From Clostridiales bacterium (lineage in GTDB: Bacteria; Bacillota; Clostridia; Saccharofermentanales; Saccharofermentanaceae): 5,205 bases of DNA. The position numbers were made by a program, and so were the translations under genes. The notes beneath the pieces are model-generated. The model saw only the letters and a program-made list of their open reading frames with translations. It did not search any database and was not told the DNA's origin. Positions 1-5,205 of this stretch are shown here, piece after piece. The stretch lies in assembly GCA_003543635.1 (NCBI GenBank), contig DNAE01000005.1, positions 1 through 5,205 of the forward strand, in the 5' to 3' direction. Position 1 is the first letter of the stretch. Every line of letters begins with the position of its first letter.

Positions 1-1685
1 AAGGGGAAATCGGGACGGATCTTCCTTATCTCGTAACCCCTGTATCCCGTAAAGATGCCTTCGCCGTATGTGCAGGAATCTCCATCCGGATAGCAGAGGA
101 AAGCGGGGGTATCCTCGTATCTCACGGGCCAGGTGAAGGGGAGCTTTCCCGAGGGGGAGATCTTCCCCGTGATGATATCGGCCAGGGCCCTTGTTCCCAT
201 CATGCCGGGGTAGCAGGTGAAGATCACGGCGTCTGCCGCATCCTTATATCCGCGAAGGGTCACGGGGCCCGGAACGTTAAGCACCAGGACTATCCTGCTG
301 TTATCTCTCCTCGTCCTTATGAGCCGGTCAAGTATCCTCCGGATCCCTTCCCCGATCTCCAGATCCTTCCGGTCCGCCCCCTCCGCCGAGGGCATGGAAA
401 CGATAACTATCGCCGTGGCATCGTTCTCCTCCCAGAAGGCTTGGTCGTTCACGGCGGAAACGGACAGGTAACGGTCAAGACCGTAATGTCTGTCGGTAAA
501 TACCTGGGCACTGCCGCTGCCGCAATCAAGAAGATCCGCGGAGTCCTCCGAGAAGATCACGATCTTCCCCCTTCGCACCGGAAGGGCCCCGTTATTCTTA
601 AGGAGGACGATGCCCTCCGCGGCGGCGTTATAGGCCGCCACATCGCCTCTTTCCATATATTCTTCGAAGGAGATACAAGGTCTTTTCCTGCCGCACTTTT
701 CCGTGAGGGCCAGGACCCTTGATGCCGCGTCGTCAAGCTCCTCCCGGGTGAGCCGTCCCTCGCGAAGGGCCTCCGATATATCAGAACTGTCCCAGGGACC
801 CGGCATAAAAATATCGGTGCCGGCAGAGACCGCATCCCCGGTCCTTCCGGTACATGCTCCCCAGTCGGTCACCACGGCTCCCTTGAATCCCCATTCCTCC
901 TTCAGTATCTCCCGGAGGAGCTTCCTGTTTTCCACGCACTTTTTTCCGTTGACGGAGTTATATGCCGCCATAACGGTGGAAACGCCCTTATCGACACAGG
1001 CTTTAAAGGCAGGAAGATAAAGCTCCCTCAGGGCCCTTTCGGATATGTGTTCGTTTATCACCGTGCGGTTTATCTCGAGATTATTGGCGGCGAAATGCTT
1101 GACGTTGGCACAGACCCCCGTCGCCTCCACCCCTGAGGCAAATTCCCCGGCAAGGCTTGCCGCAAGAAACGGATCCTCCGAATATCCTTCGAAGAACCTG
1201 CCGTTACGGGGCTCCCGTAAAAGGTTCACGTTGGGCGTTCCGAGAAGACAGTCTATCCCGTAGACCAGGGCTTCCATACCCAGGGCCTCCCCGGTCTTTT
1301 TGACCACGTGAGGATCCCAAGTGGCGCCCAGAAGGACTCCGGGAGGGTAGCAGCCGGGACTTATCACGGCGTAACCCGTCAAGGCCTTCAGGTCCTCCAG
1401 GATATATGCCCGGAGTTCCTTCTCCCTTTCCGTCAGAGCAGAGACATTAAAGAATTCCCTCGAACAATCAAGGAGCTCCACCGATGTATATCCGTTCTCT
1501 TTTGCGTAGGACGAATACCTGTCGGAGAAGAGCTGCTCGAAGTTCATGCCGGTGCCGCCGTCCAGCATCTTTATCCCGGGTATCCCGCGCTCCGGAACAC
1601 CCTTCGTCCTAAAAGAAGAGGCACCGCATAAAAGCGATGCCTTTTCCTCAATGGTCATATCAGAAAGGCGATCTCTTATATCCAT
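1..1685 (-). CDS. Glycoside hydrolase family 3 protein, beta-glucosidase type (3' end cut by window edge)
   Basis: This is a retaining exo-acting glycosidase of family GH3, the family that removes terminal beta-linked glucose (or xylose, GlcNAc and others) from oligosaccharides and glycosides. The visible 561 codons begin MDIRDRLSDMTIEEKASLL, a usual GH3 N-terminus. The TIM-barrel domain follows, with D42 in MLDGGTG, the family signature at 149-172 (NVNLLREP, then GRFFEGYSEDP), KHF at 196-198, and the expected nucleophile D274 in VVTDWGA. The alpha/beta C-terminal domain starts near 350 (EGIVLLKNNGALPV). It contains the conserved EGADR segment at 435-439, SPSGKLPFTWP at 510-520 and YGEGIFTGYRGYE at 540-552. 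The last visible residues, DFP, lead into the FGLSYT-type motif, so a fibronectin III-like domain probably lies outside. No signal peptide is visible, which suggests a cytoplasmic enzyme. An in-frame TAA four codons upstream forces this ATG, yet no clear Shine-Dalgarno sequence precedes it. The family is certain; the exact sugar is not. Confidence 0.93.
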   Translation of the reverse strand, partial: MDIRDRLSDMTIEEKASLLCGASSFRTKGVPERGIPGIKMLDGGTGMNFEQLFSDRYSSYAKENGYTSVELLDCSREFFNVSALTEREKELRAYILEDLKALTGYAVISPGCYPPGVLLGATWDPHVVKKTGEALGMEALVYGIDCLLGTPNVNLLREPRNGRFFEGYSEDPFLAASLAGEFASGVEATGVCANVKHFAANNLEINRTVINEHISERALRELYLPAFKACVDKGVSTVMAAYNSVNGKKCVENRKLLREILKEEWGFKGAVVTDWGACTGRTGDAVSAGTDIFMPGPWDSSDISEALREGRLTREELDDAASRVLALTEKCGRKRPCISFEEYMERGDVAAYNAAAEGIVLLKNNGALPVRRGKIVIFSEDSADLLDCGSGSAQVFTDRHYGLDRYLSVSAVNDQAFWEENDATAIVIVSMPSAEGADRKDLEIGEGIRRILDRLIRTRRDNSRIVLVLNVPGPVTLRGYKDAADAVIFTCYPGMMGTRALADIITGKISPSGKLPFTWPVRYEDTPAFLCYPDGDSCTYGEGIFTGYRGYEIRKIRPDFP

Positions 1686-1699
1686 GACGTTATTTTACA

Positions 1700-1710
1700 G
1701 CAATCATTGC
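1700..1710. promoter_or_regulatory. Small perfect dyad upstream of the GH3 gene (possible operator)
   Basis: GCAATCATTGC is a perfect 5+1+5 inverted repeat centred about 20 nt upstream of the GH3 start codon, between the candidate -10 and the ATG. Sugar-hydrolase genes are often controlled by repressors that bind short dyads at this place, but the sequence matches no operator that I recognise. A perfect dyad this short is not rare by chance. A second, wider inverted repeat (TTTTCTG at 1726-1732, CAGAAAA at 1754-1760) spans the candidate -10. Confidence 0.2.
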
Positions 1711-1738
1711 ACACACGCTCTTATCTTTTCTGAATAAT

Positions 1739-1768
1739 TCTATACTACTCATACAGAAAAATGATCAA
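1739..1768 (-). promoter_or_regulatory. Weak candidate promoter for the GH3 gene
   Basis: On the minus strand, TTGATC (1768-1763) and TATAGA (1744-1739) are separated by 18 nt and point toward the GH3 start. Each hexamer matches the sigma-70/sigma-A consensus at only 4 of 6 positions. The -35 candidate overlaps the stop codon of the upstream membrane-protein gene. The GC-rich GH3 gene differs in composition from its AT-rich upstream neighbours, which makes a separate promoter plausible. The match could also be chance in AT-rich DNA. Confidence 0.25.
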
Positions 1769-2541
1769 GCACTCAAGTATAAGATCAACAGAGCTATCTG
1801 CAAAATAAGACTAAACGAATAAATGATCATGCTTATACGTGTTGAAAGGTTATTATTAATACAATAGGCAACAAATACAAAGCACAAAGCCATAAACGAA
1901 GAAATTATAACGCCTCTTTTATTTATGTTATCATTTGCAATCATATAGGATTTCCTTACTACATCCATATCGTTTTCCAGTATCTCTGCTTCCTCAAAAC
2001 AATCAAATGGCAATAAAGGCATTTCTACCTTCTTTCCGTTTTCGGTTATCAAGTAGCAAGAAATGTACCCATCCCCTGATATGTGGTCAGATACTATAAC
2101 TCCCTTATCTACCATTTCCATATCTATTTCAGGTGGAATAGTATCTGTAGATATCAATGTCAGATCCGCTCTGTAGTATTCAAACATATTGCTTTTCAGC
2201 GAATCCCTATATCTGGTGTCTGTTATAGAGACAAAACTTATCACAAAAACAAGCAGGGCCTCTATCACTACCAGAGTATTTCTTAGGGTTCTGAGTTTCG
2301 GTGAAACAGTTTCTTGTTTTTTCTTGTCAATCCTGATCTTGGAACCAAACACTAAAAGTATTATCAGTACCGCGACAAAAACAAGAAGAACGCATATCTT
2401 GATAATATGATTCGTGCAAACAGAGGAAAACTCCATATAATCGCTGTAATATGGTTCGATATTTCCTCCATAAACCCTGTAATCCGAAGATGGCAACAGC
2501 AGGAATAGTATCGTCTCTATTAATCCATTAACAAACTCCAT
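1765..2541 (-). CDS. Multi-pass membrane protein of unknown function, 258 aa
   Basis: I do not recognise this protein. From the ATG at 2541 it has a short hydrophobic stretch at 3-17 and strong membrane segments at about 45-66, 89-106, 210-228 and 237-257. The loop after the 45-66 segment is rich in Lys and Arg (GSKIRIDKKKQ), so by the positive-inside rule it should be cytoplasmic. That places the roughly 100-residue soluble stretch at 107-208 outside the membrane. This loop is acidic and has no enzyme motif I can name. A longer reading from TTG at 2559 is possible, but AGGAGG sits 9 nt before the ATG, so the ATG is the better start. Only one base separates it from the stop of the 156-aa gene, which indicates one operon with translational coupling. 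The gene is clearly more AT-rich than the flanking fab and GH3 genes, suggesting separate ancestry. It is real as a gene; its function is unknown. Confidence 0.85.
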   Translation of the reverse strand: MEFVNGLIETILFLLLPSSDYRVYGGNIEPYYSDYMEFSSVCTNHIIKICVLLVFVAVLIILLVFGSKIRIDKKKQETVSPKLRTLRNTLVVIEALLVFVISFVSITDTRYRDSLKSNMFEYYRADLTLISTDTIPPEIDMEMVDKGVIVSDHISGDGYISCYLITENGKKVEMPLLPFDCFEEAEILENDMDVVRKSYMIANDNINKRGVIISSFMALCFVFVAYCINNNLSTRISMIIYSFSLILQIALLILYLSA

Positions 2542-2542
2542 T

Positions 2543-3013
2543 CTATACACCCTCCTCAATAAAAGGGTAAACTGACGAATCTATCGCTGTGATATCCATT
2601 GTTTCGAATACATGTTCAGAATCATCTTTCAGAAAAGAAACATCCAAATCAGAAGAATAAGGTCTTAATGTGTCATGAGCATCTAATCCAACAAAATGAA
2701 TTTCGTCAATAAAACTGATCTTATCATCCGTTTTATTCCACTCTTCAAACTTTTCAACTATATCATATAGATCAGAGGAAGTAGCATTGGGTGTAACCCT
2801 AAACGTGATACTATCAGGACCAAGTTGAAATATACACACCTTATCCTCATATTCCCTGTTGATTTCTTTCACGTATTTATCAACTGCGATTTGATTGCGG
2901 AAACGATCAACTCTTATAACAAACAAGAATTCATAGAAAAGATTAGTAAGAACAACGATCAATAATACGATCAGAATCATCACTCTTTTATTCTTAAAAA
3001 TCGTTGTATTCAT
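2543..3013 (-). CDS. Single-pass membrane-anchored protein of unknown function, 156 aa
   Basis: I do not recognise this protein. It has a short basic N-terminus (FKNKR at 6-10) and one strong hydrophobic segment at about 11-33. A soluble, acidic remainder from 34 to 156 follows. The positive-inside rule predicts an N-in, C-out topology, with the bulk of the protein on the outer face. The hydrophobic segment shows no lipobox and no convincing cleavage site, so it is more likely an anchor than a cleaved signal. The outer part looks folded (alternating charged and aliphatic stretches such as DLYDIVEKFEEW at 81-92) but carries no motif I can assign. The ATG has GAGG about 6 nt upstream. The first 20 bases overlap the end of the broken small frame upstream, and its stop is 1 nt before the next gene, so these frames form one transcription unit. 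The two membrane proteins may act together; that is an inference from gene arrangement only. Confidence 0.82.
   Translation of the reverse strand: MNTTIFKNKRVMILIVLLIVVLTNLFYEFLFVIRVDRFRNQIAVDKYVKEINREYEDKVCIFQLGPDSITFRVTPNATSSDLYDIVEKFEEWNKTDDKISFIDEIHFVGLDAHDTLRPYSSDLDVSFLKDDSEHVFETMDITAIDSSVYPFIEEGV
2551..2556 (-). promoter_or_regulatory. Ribosome binding site that fixes the start of the 258-aa membrane protein
   Basis: AGGAGG (minus strand) lies 9 nt upstream of the ATG at 2541-2539 and inside the final codons of the preceding 156-aa gene. The six-codon-longer reading from TTG (2559-2557) would translate through this site and has no comparable site of its own. The ATG is therefore preferred, and translation of the two genes is probably coupled. 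Confidence 0.75.
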
Positions 3014-3164
3014 AAGCTCCCTCGCGAACTGATTCTTGCATTACCCATTCCACATTTCCATCATCCAAATAGTAAACGATTGAATAATACTCATATCCTC
3101 TAAGGCGCTAACGGCAGAGTATCGAACTTAAAAGCTTGGTTTTACGGGCTGATCGTTGAAACAT
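2994..3164 (-). pseudogene. Small reading frame interrupted by an in-frame TAG (18 + 37 aa)
   Basis: An ATG at 3164-3162 has AGGAGG exactly 9 nt upstream (3179-3174). The frame reads 18 codons (MFQRSARKTKLLSSILCR), then TAG at 3110-3108. The same frame then continues for 37 codons to TAA at 2996-2994. The part after the TAG looks like genuine protein, rich in Tyr, Trp and acidic residues (YYLDDGNVEWVMQE). It overlaps the next gene's start by 20 bases in the way coupled genes do. This fits either a gene inactivated by a nonsense mutation, the 3' remnant of a longer gene whose front was lost, or a sequencing error. A frame change near 3100 would also open a different upstream reading. I cannot assign a family. 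The strong RBS and shared frame could be coincidence (one chance in three for the frame). Confidence 0.4.
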
Positions 3165-3173
3165 ATGGGGATG

Positions 3174-3179
3174 CCTCCT
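3174..3179 (-). promoter_or_regulatory. Strong ribosome binding site before the interrupted small frame
   Basis: AGGAGG on the minus strand, 9 nt before an ATG (3164-3162). A full-consensus site at ideal spacing argues that a translated gene began here, although the frame that follows meets a TAG after 18 codons. Confidence 0.5.
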
Positions 3180-3207
3180 GTAGGTTTCTCATAAACCATA
3201 CAATTTC

Positions 3208-3236
3208 ACTTTACTTGATGGCATTATTGAAATCAA
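3208..3236 (-). promoter_or_regulatory. Candidate promoter of the AT-rich membrane-protein cassette
   Basis: TTGATT (3236-3231) and TAAAGT (3213-3208) are 17 nt apart on the minus strand, lying after the fabZ terminator and before the AGGAGG at 3179-3174. Both hexamers match the consensus at 4 of 6 positions, with ideal spacing. A 6-bp inverted repeat (CTTGAT at 3214-3219, ATCAAG at 3232-3237) overlaps the -35 and the spacer and could be a regulatory site or chance. A promoter is expected here because the terminator separates the cassette from the fab operon. Confidence 0.35.
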
Positions 3237-3272
3237 GCCTAGAGGAAATGAACAGTGCTTTTTCTTCCAAGC

Positions 3273-3303
3273 AAAAACGGCATCGATTTTTCGATACCGT
3301 TTT
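3273..3303 (-). terminator. Rho-independent terminator of the fab operon
   Basis: On the minus strand, ACGGTATCGA, an AAAA loop and TCGATGCCGT form a 10-bp stem with one G-U pair, followed by a T-run (3277-3273). It begins about 30 nt past the fabZ stop. Flanking A and T runs extend the stem, so it could also act weakly in the other direction. It marks fabZ as the last gene of the fab transcription unit. Confidence 0.85.
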
Positions 3304-3328
3304 ATAATGCAACAACAGGCGTTAACTG

Positions 3329-3763
3329 TCACTTCATGATTGCGAACTTCAAAGTGCACTTTACGGCAGTCTTTCCGTCCACCGTCGCCTCTGCCTCGCC
3401 GACGCCCACGGGACCTCTTACCTGGGTGATCCTGGTCTCGAGCCTTACGGTGTCTCCGGGAACGATCTGCTTCTTGAACTTGCAGTTATCGATACCTGCG
3501 AATACGGCGATCTTACCCTTGAATTCCTCCTTGGAAAGGATGGCGACGGCTCCTGCCTGGGCGAGGGCCTCCACCATGAGGACTCCGGGGGTGATGGGAT
3601 AGTCGGGGAAATGTCCCCTGAAGAAGGACTCATCGTATGTGATGTTCTTGTACGCGATACAGTACTCTCCGGGCTCGTAGTCCTCAACCTTATCGATGAG
3701 AAGGAAGGGATGTCTGTGGGGGATTATCTCCATTATGCCCTTAAGATCAAGTGAATTAGCCAT
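3329..3763 (-). CDS. fabZ: 3-hydroxyacyl-[acyl-carrier-protein] dehydratase FabZ
   Basis: FabZ removes water from 3-hydroxyacyl-ACP to give trans-2-enoyl-ACP in the cytoplasmic type II fatty-acid elongation cycle. The 144-aa length is normal for the hot-dog-fold family. The N-terminal [12 protein letters not shown] motif (15-26) is present. The active-site region [20 protein letters not shown] (50-69) contains the catalytic pair H51 and E65, equivalent to H54 and E68 of E. coli Fab[18 protein letters not shown] (88-104) is also typical. The ATG has AAGGAG 8 nt upstream. The gene starts 20 nt after the fabF stop and is followed by a terminator, so it closes the operon. Regulation is probably that of the whole fab operon, whose promoter lies outside the window. 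Some clostridial and lactic dehydratases of this family also isomerise the double bond for unsaturated fatty acids; sequence reading alone cannot settle that. No damage is visible. Confidence 0.97.
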   Translation of the reverse strand: MANSLDLKGIMEIIPHRHPFLLIDKVEDYEPGEYCIAYKNITYDESFFRGHFPDYPITPGVLMVEALAQAGAVAILSKEEFKGKIAVFAGIDNCKFKKQIVPGDTVRLETRITQVRGPVGVGEAEATVDGKTAVKCTLKFAIMK

Positions 3764-3783
3764 GTTAAGGTCTCCTTTGCTCT

Positions 3784-5019
3784 TTATGCTTCGTATTTCT
3801 TAACCAGGAGCGTGGCGTTATGTCCGCCGAATCCCAGGGAATTGCTCATGGCATAATTTATGTTGAGATCGCGTCCGCTGCCCATGGTGTAGTCGAGATC
3901 GCACTCCTCGTCCGTCTCCTTAAGTCCCGATGTAACGTGGATATAGGAATCCAGGATGGACTTAACGCAGACGATGAACTCGACGCCGCCGGCACCGCCC
4001 AGAAGGTGACCGATCATGGACTTGGTGGAGTTGATGGCAACCTTCTTTGCCGCATCTCCGAAGGCATACTTGATGCCCCTTGTCTCGAACAGATCGTTGT
4101 GGTGGGTGGATGTTCCGTGGGCATTGATATACTCCACTTCCTCGGGGGAAACTCCCGCCTCCCTCATGGCGGCCTTCATGGCCTCACCGGCACCGGAACC
4201 GTCCTCTGCGGGGGAAGTGATGTGGAAGGCATCGTTGGTGGCACCGTAACCCACGACCTCGGCGTAGATCTTGGCACCCCTTGCCTTAGCGTGCTCCAGC
4301 TCCTCAAGGACTACGACGCCGGCACCCTCGCCGATGACGAATCCGTCCCTGTTCTTATCGAAGGGTCTGGAACATGTGTCGGGATCATCGTTGGTGGAAA
4401 GGGCGGTCATGTTGGTGAAGCCCTGTACACCCAGGGGGCAGATGGCCGCTTCCGTGCCGCCTGCTACCATAACGTCCGCATCGTCGTACTTGATGGCCCT
4501 GAAGGCATCTCCGATGGAGTGGGATCCGGAGGCACATGCCGTTACGATGGCAACGTTCTTACCCTTCATTCCGTACATGATGGAGATATTGGCGGAAGCC
4601 ATATTGGCGATCATGACGGGGATATAGAGGGGACTTACCTTCTTTCCCTCCAGGAGCTTTGTGTGCTCCCTCTCGTTTGCCTGCATGGATCCGATTCCGG
4701 AACTTACGATAACGCCCACACGATAGGGGTTTTCCTTTGTCATATCCAAAGCGGAATCCTCAACGGCCTCCTTGGCAGCCGCACAGGCGAACTGGGAGAA
4801 TCTCTCCATTCTCTTAGCCGTCTTGAAATCCATATACTTGGTGGGATCGAAATCCTTGACCTCGGCACACATCTTGGCCTTATAGTCCGTGCAGTCGAAG
4901 GCTGAGATCGGAGCAAACGCTCTTCTTCCCTCCCTGAGACCCTGCCAGAAGGAATCCACATCCTGTCCAAGGGGTGTGATGGCACCCATTCCCGTTACTA
5001 CTACTCTTCTTGCTTCCAT
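3784..5019 (-). CDS. fabF: 3-oxoacyl-[acyl-carrier-protein] synthase II, FabF
   Basis: FabF condenses malonyl-ACP with a growing acyl-ACP, extending the chain by two carbons with loss of CO2, in the cytoplasm. The 411-aa protein has the normal family length and thiolase-type fold signatures. It opens with [15 protein letters not shown] (4-18). The acyl-binding nucleophile is C162 in [14 protein letters not shown]. The two catalytic histidines are H301 (NAHGTST) and H338 ([12 protein letters not shown]), with K333 close by, and the GFGGHN gate is at 397-401 onward. This Cys-His-His set separates it from FabH (Cys-His-Asn). The ATG has GGAG 8 nt upstream (5031-5028). It lies 36 nt after fabG and 20 nt before fabZ, in one operon. 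HHND in the [12 protein letters not shown] stretch replaces the Pro-containing version found in many bacteria. A FabB role is unlikely from overall similarity and operon context. All catalytic residues are intact. Confidence 0.98.
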   Translation of the reverse strand: MEARRVVVTGMGAITPLGQDVDSFWQGLREGRRAFAPISAFDCTDYKAKMCAEVKDFDPTKYMDFKTAKRMERFSQFACAAAKEAVEDSALDMTKENPYRVGVIVSSGIGSMQANEREHTKLLEGKKVSPLYIPVMIANMASANISIMYGMKGKNVAIVTACASGSHSIGDAFRAIKYDDADVMVAGGTEAAICPLGVQGFTNMTALSTNDDPDTCSRPFDKNRDGFVIGEGAGVVVLEELEHAKARGAKIYAEVVGYGATNDAFHITSPAEDGSGAGEAMKAAMREAGVSPEEVEYINAHGTSTHHNDLFETRGIKYAFGDAAKKVAINSTKSMIGHLLGGAGGVEFIVCVKSILDSYIHVTSGLKETDEECDLDYTMGSGRDLNINYAMSNSLGFGGHNATLLVKKYEA

Positions 5020-5055
5020 TTCCTTTTCTCCGTCCTCTTATTTCTTATCCCTTGA

Positions 5056-5205
5056 TCACATGTGCATTCCGCCGTCTACGGAAAGCACCTGACCCGTGAT
5101 GTAGGAGGCCTCGTCGGAAACAAGGAACCCTACGGCATTTGCGATATCCTCCACCTCGCCGTAACGCTTCAGGGGGATACCTGCCAGCATCTGCTCCTTG
5201 ACCTT
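5056..5205 (-). CDS. fabG: 3-oxoacyl-[acyl-carrier-protein] reductase FabG (C-terminal 49 residues)
   Basis: FabG is the NADPH-dependent short-chain dehydrogenase that reduces 3-ketoacyl-ACP to 3-hydroxyacyl-ACP in fatty-acid elongation. Only its end is visible; the start runs off the right edge. The fragment contains [19 protein letters not shown], then [17 protein letters not shown] and the final MHM. This is the standard FabG C-terminus, with the substrate-side helix and the ITGQ...VDGG strand that ends most family members. The cofactor-binding Gly motif and the Ser-Tyr-Lys catalytic residues lie outside the window. The stop is TGA at 5058-5056, followed 36 nt later by fabF, an order seen in many Firmicutes fab operons. 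Because short-chain dehydrogenases share this ending, the identification as FabG leans on the close match plus the operon context. Confidence 0.93.
   Translation of the reverse strand, partial: KVKEQMLAGIPLKRYGEVEDIANAVGFLVSDEASYITGQVLSVDGGMHM

Noticed and set aside
217..1737. Several plus-strand and one minus-strand open frames of 60-107 codons across the left third
   Set aside because: All lie over the GH3 coding frame, which is continuous from 1685 to the window edge and carries all the family motifs. The others have no recognisable motifs.
2083..2410. Two plus-strand frames of 67 and 73 codons opposite the 258-aa membrane protein
   Set aside because: Antisense shadows without ribosome binding sites or convincing protein character.
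3014..3272. Possible RNA gene, riboswitch or attachment site in the gap between cassette and terminator
   Set aside because: Apart from the interrupted frame, the RBS, a promoter-like pair and one 6-bp inverted repeat, I see no extended pairing, tRNA-like fold or direct repeats at the cassette borders.
3255..3602. Plus-strand open frame of 115 codons covering the fabZ terminator and the 3' part of fabZ
   Set aside because: Mostly antisense to fabZ and begins inside the terminator hairpin; no RBS or motif supports it.
3820..4905. Long plus-strand open frame of 361 codons opposite fabF
   Set aside because: It is exactly antisense to an unambiguous fabF. Its peptide is low-complexity (Gly, Leu, Val, His, Asp rich) as expected from the mirror of GC-rich codons, with no family resemblance.

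Overview
The window looks like chromosomal DNA from a Gram-positive anaerobe of the Clostridia, most likely a Lachnospiraceae-type gut or rumen bacterium. This rests on the style of the FabF, FabZ and GH3 proteins, the compact fab gene order, strong AGGAGG-type ribosome binding sites, and ATA/AGG codons in otherwise GC-rich genes. No rRNA or other taxonomic marker is present, so the placement is an inference. Every gene I can support lies on the minus strand, so the window is read from right to left.

Right part (5205 down to 3273): the end of a type II fatty-acid synthesis operon. It holds the last 49 residues of fabG (3-ketoacyl-ACP reductase), complete fabF (3-ketoacyl-ACP synthase II) and complete fabZ (3-hydroxyacyl-ACP dehydratase). 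The genes are 36 and 20 nt apart, each of the two visible starts has a good ribosome binding site, and a hairpin plus T-run terminator follows fabZ. Together they carry out condensation, ketoreduction and dehydration in the elongation cycle. No accB lies between fabF and fabZ, and no accC/accD/accA follows fabZ.

Middle part (about 3240 down to 1765): a clearly more AT-rich block. It starts with a candidate promoter and an RBS-equipped small reading frame broken by an in-frame TAG. Two overlapping or abutting genes for unrecognised membrane proteins follow: a single-pass protein of 156 aa and a multi-pass protein of 258 aa. The second gene's ribosome binding site lies inside the last codons of the first. 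The block looks like an acquired cassette whose first gene is decaying or misread. Its function cannot be told from sequence.

Left part (1685 down to 1): the first 561 codons of a GC-rich glycoside hydrolase family 3 gene (beta-glucosidase type), cut by the window edge just before the expected C-terminal fibronectin-like domain. It has no signal peptide, so a cytoplasmic role in cleaving imported oligosaccharides or glycosides is likely. The 79-nt gap before it carries two small dyads and a weak promoter candidate, but no clear Shine-Dalgarno sequence.

I see no tRNA, rRNA, CRISPR array, insertion sequence or integrase in the window.
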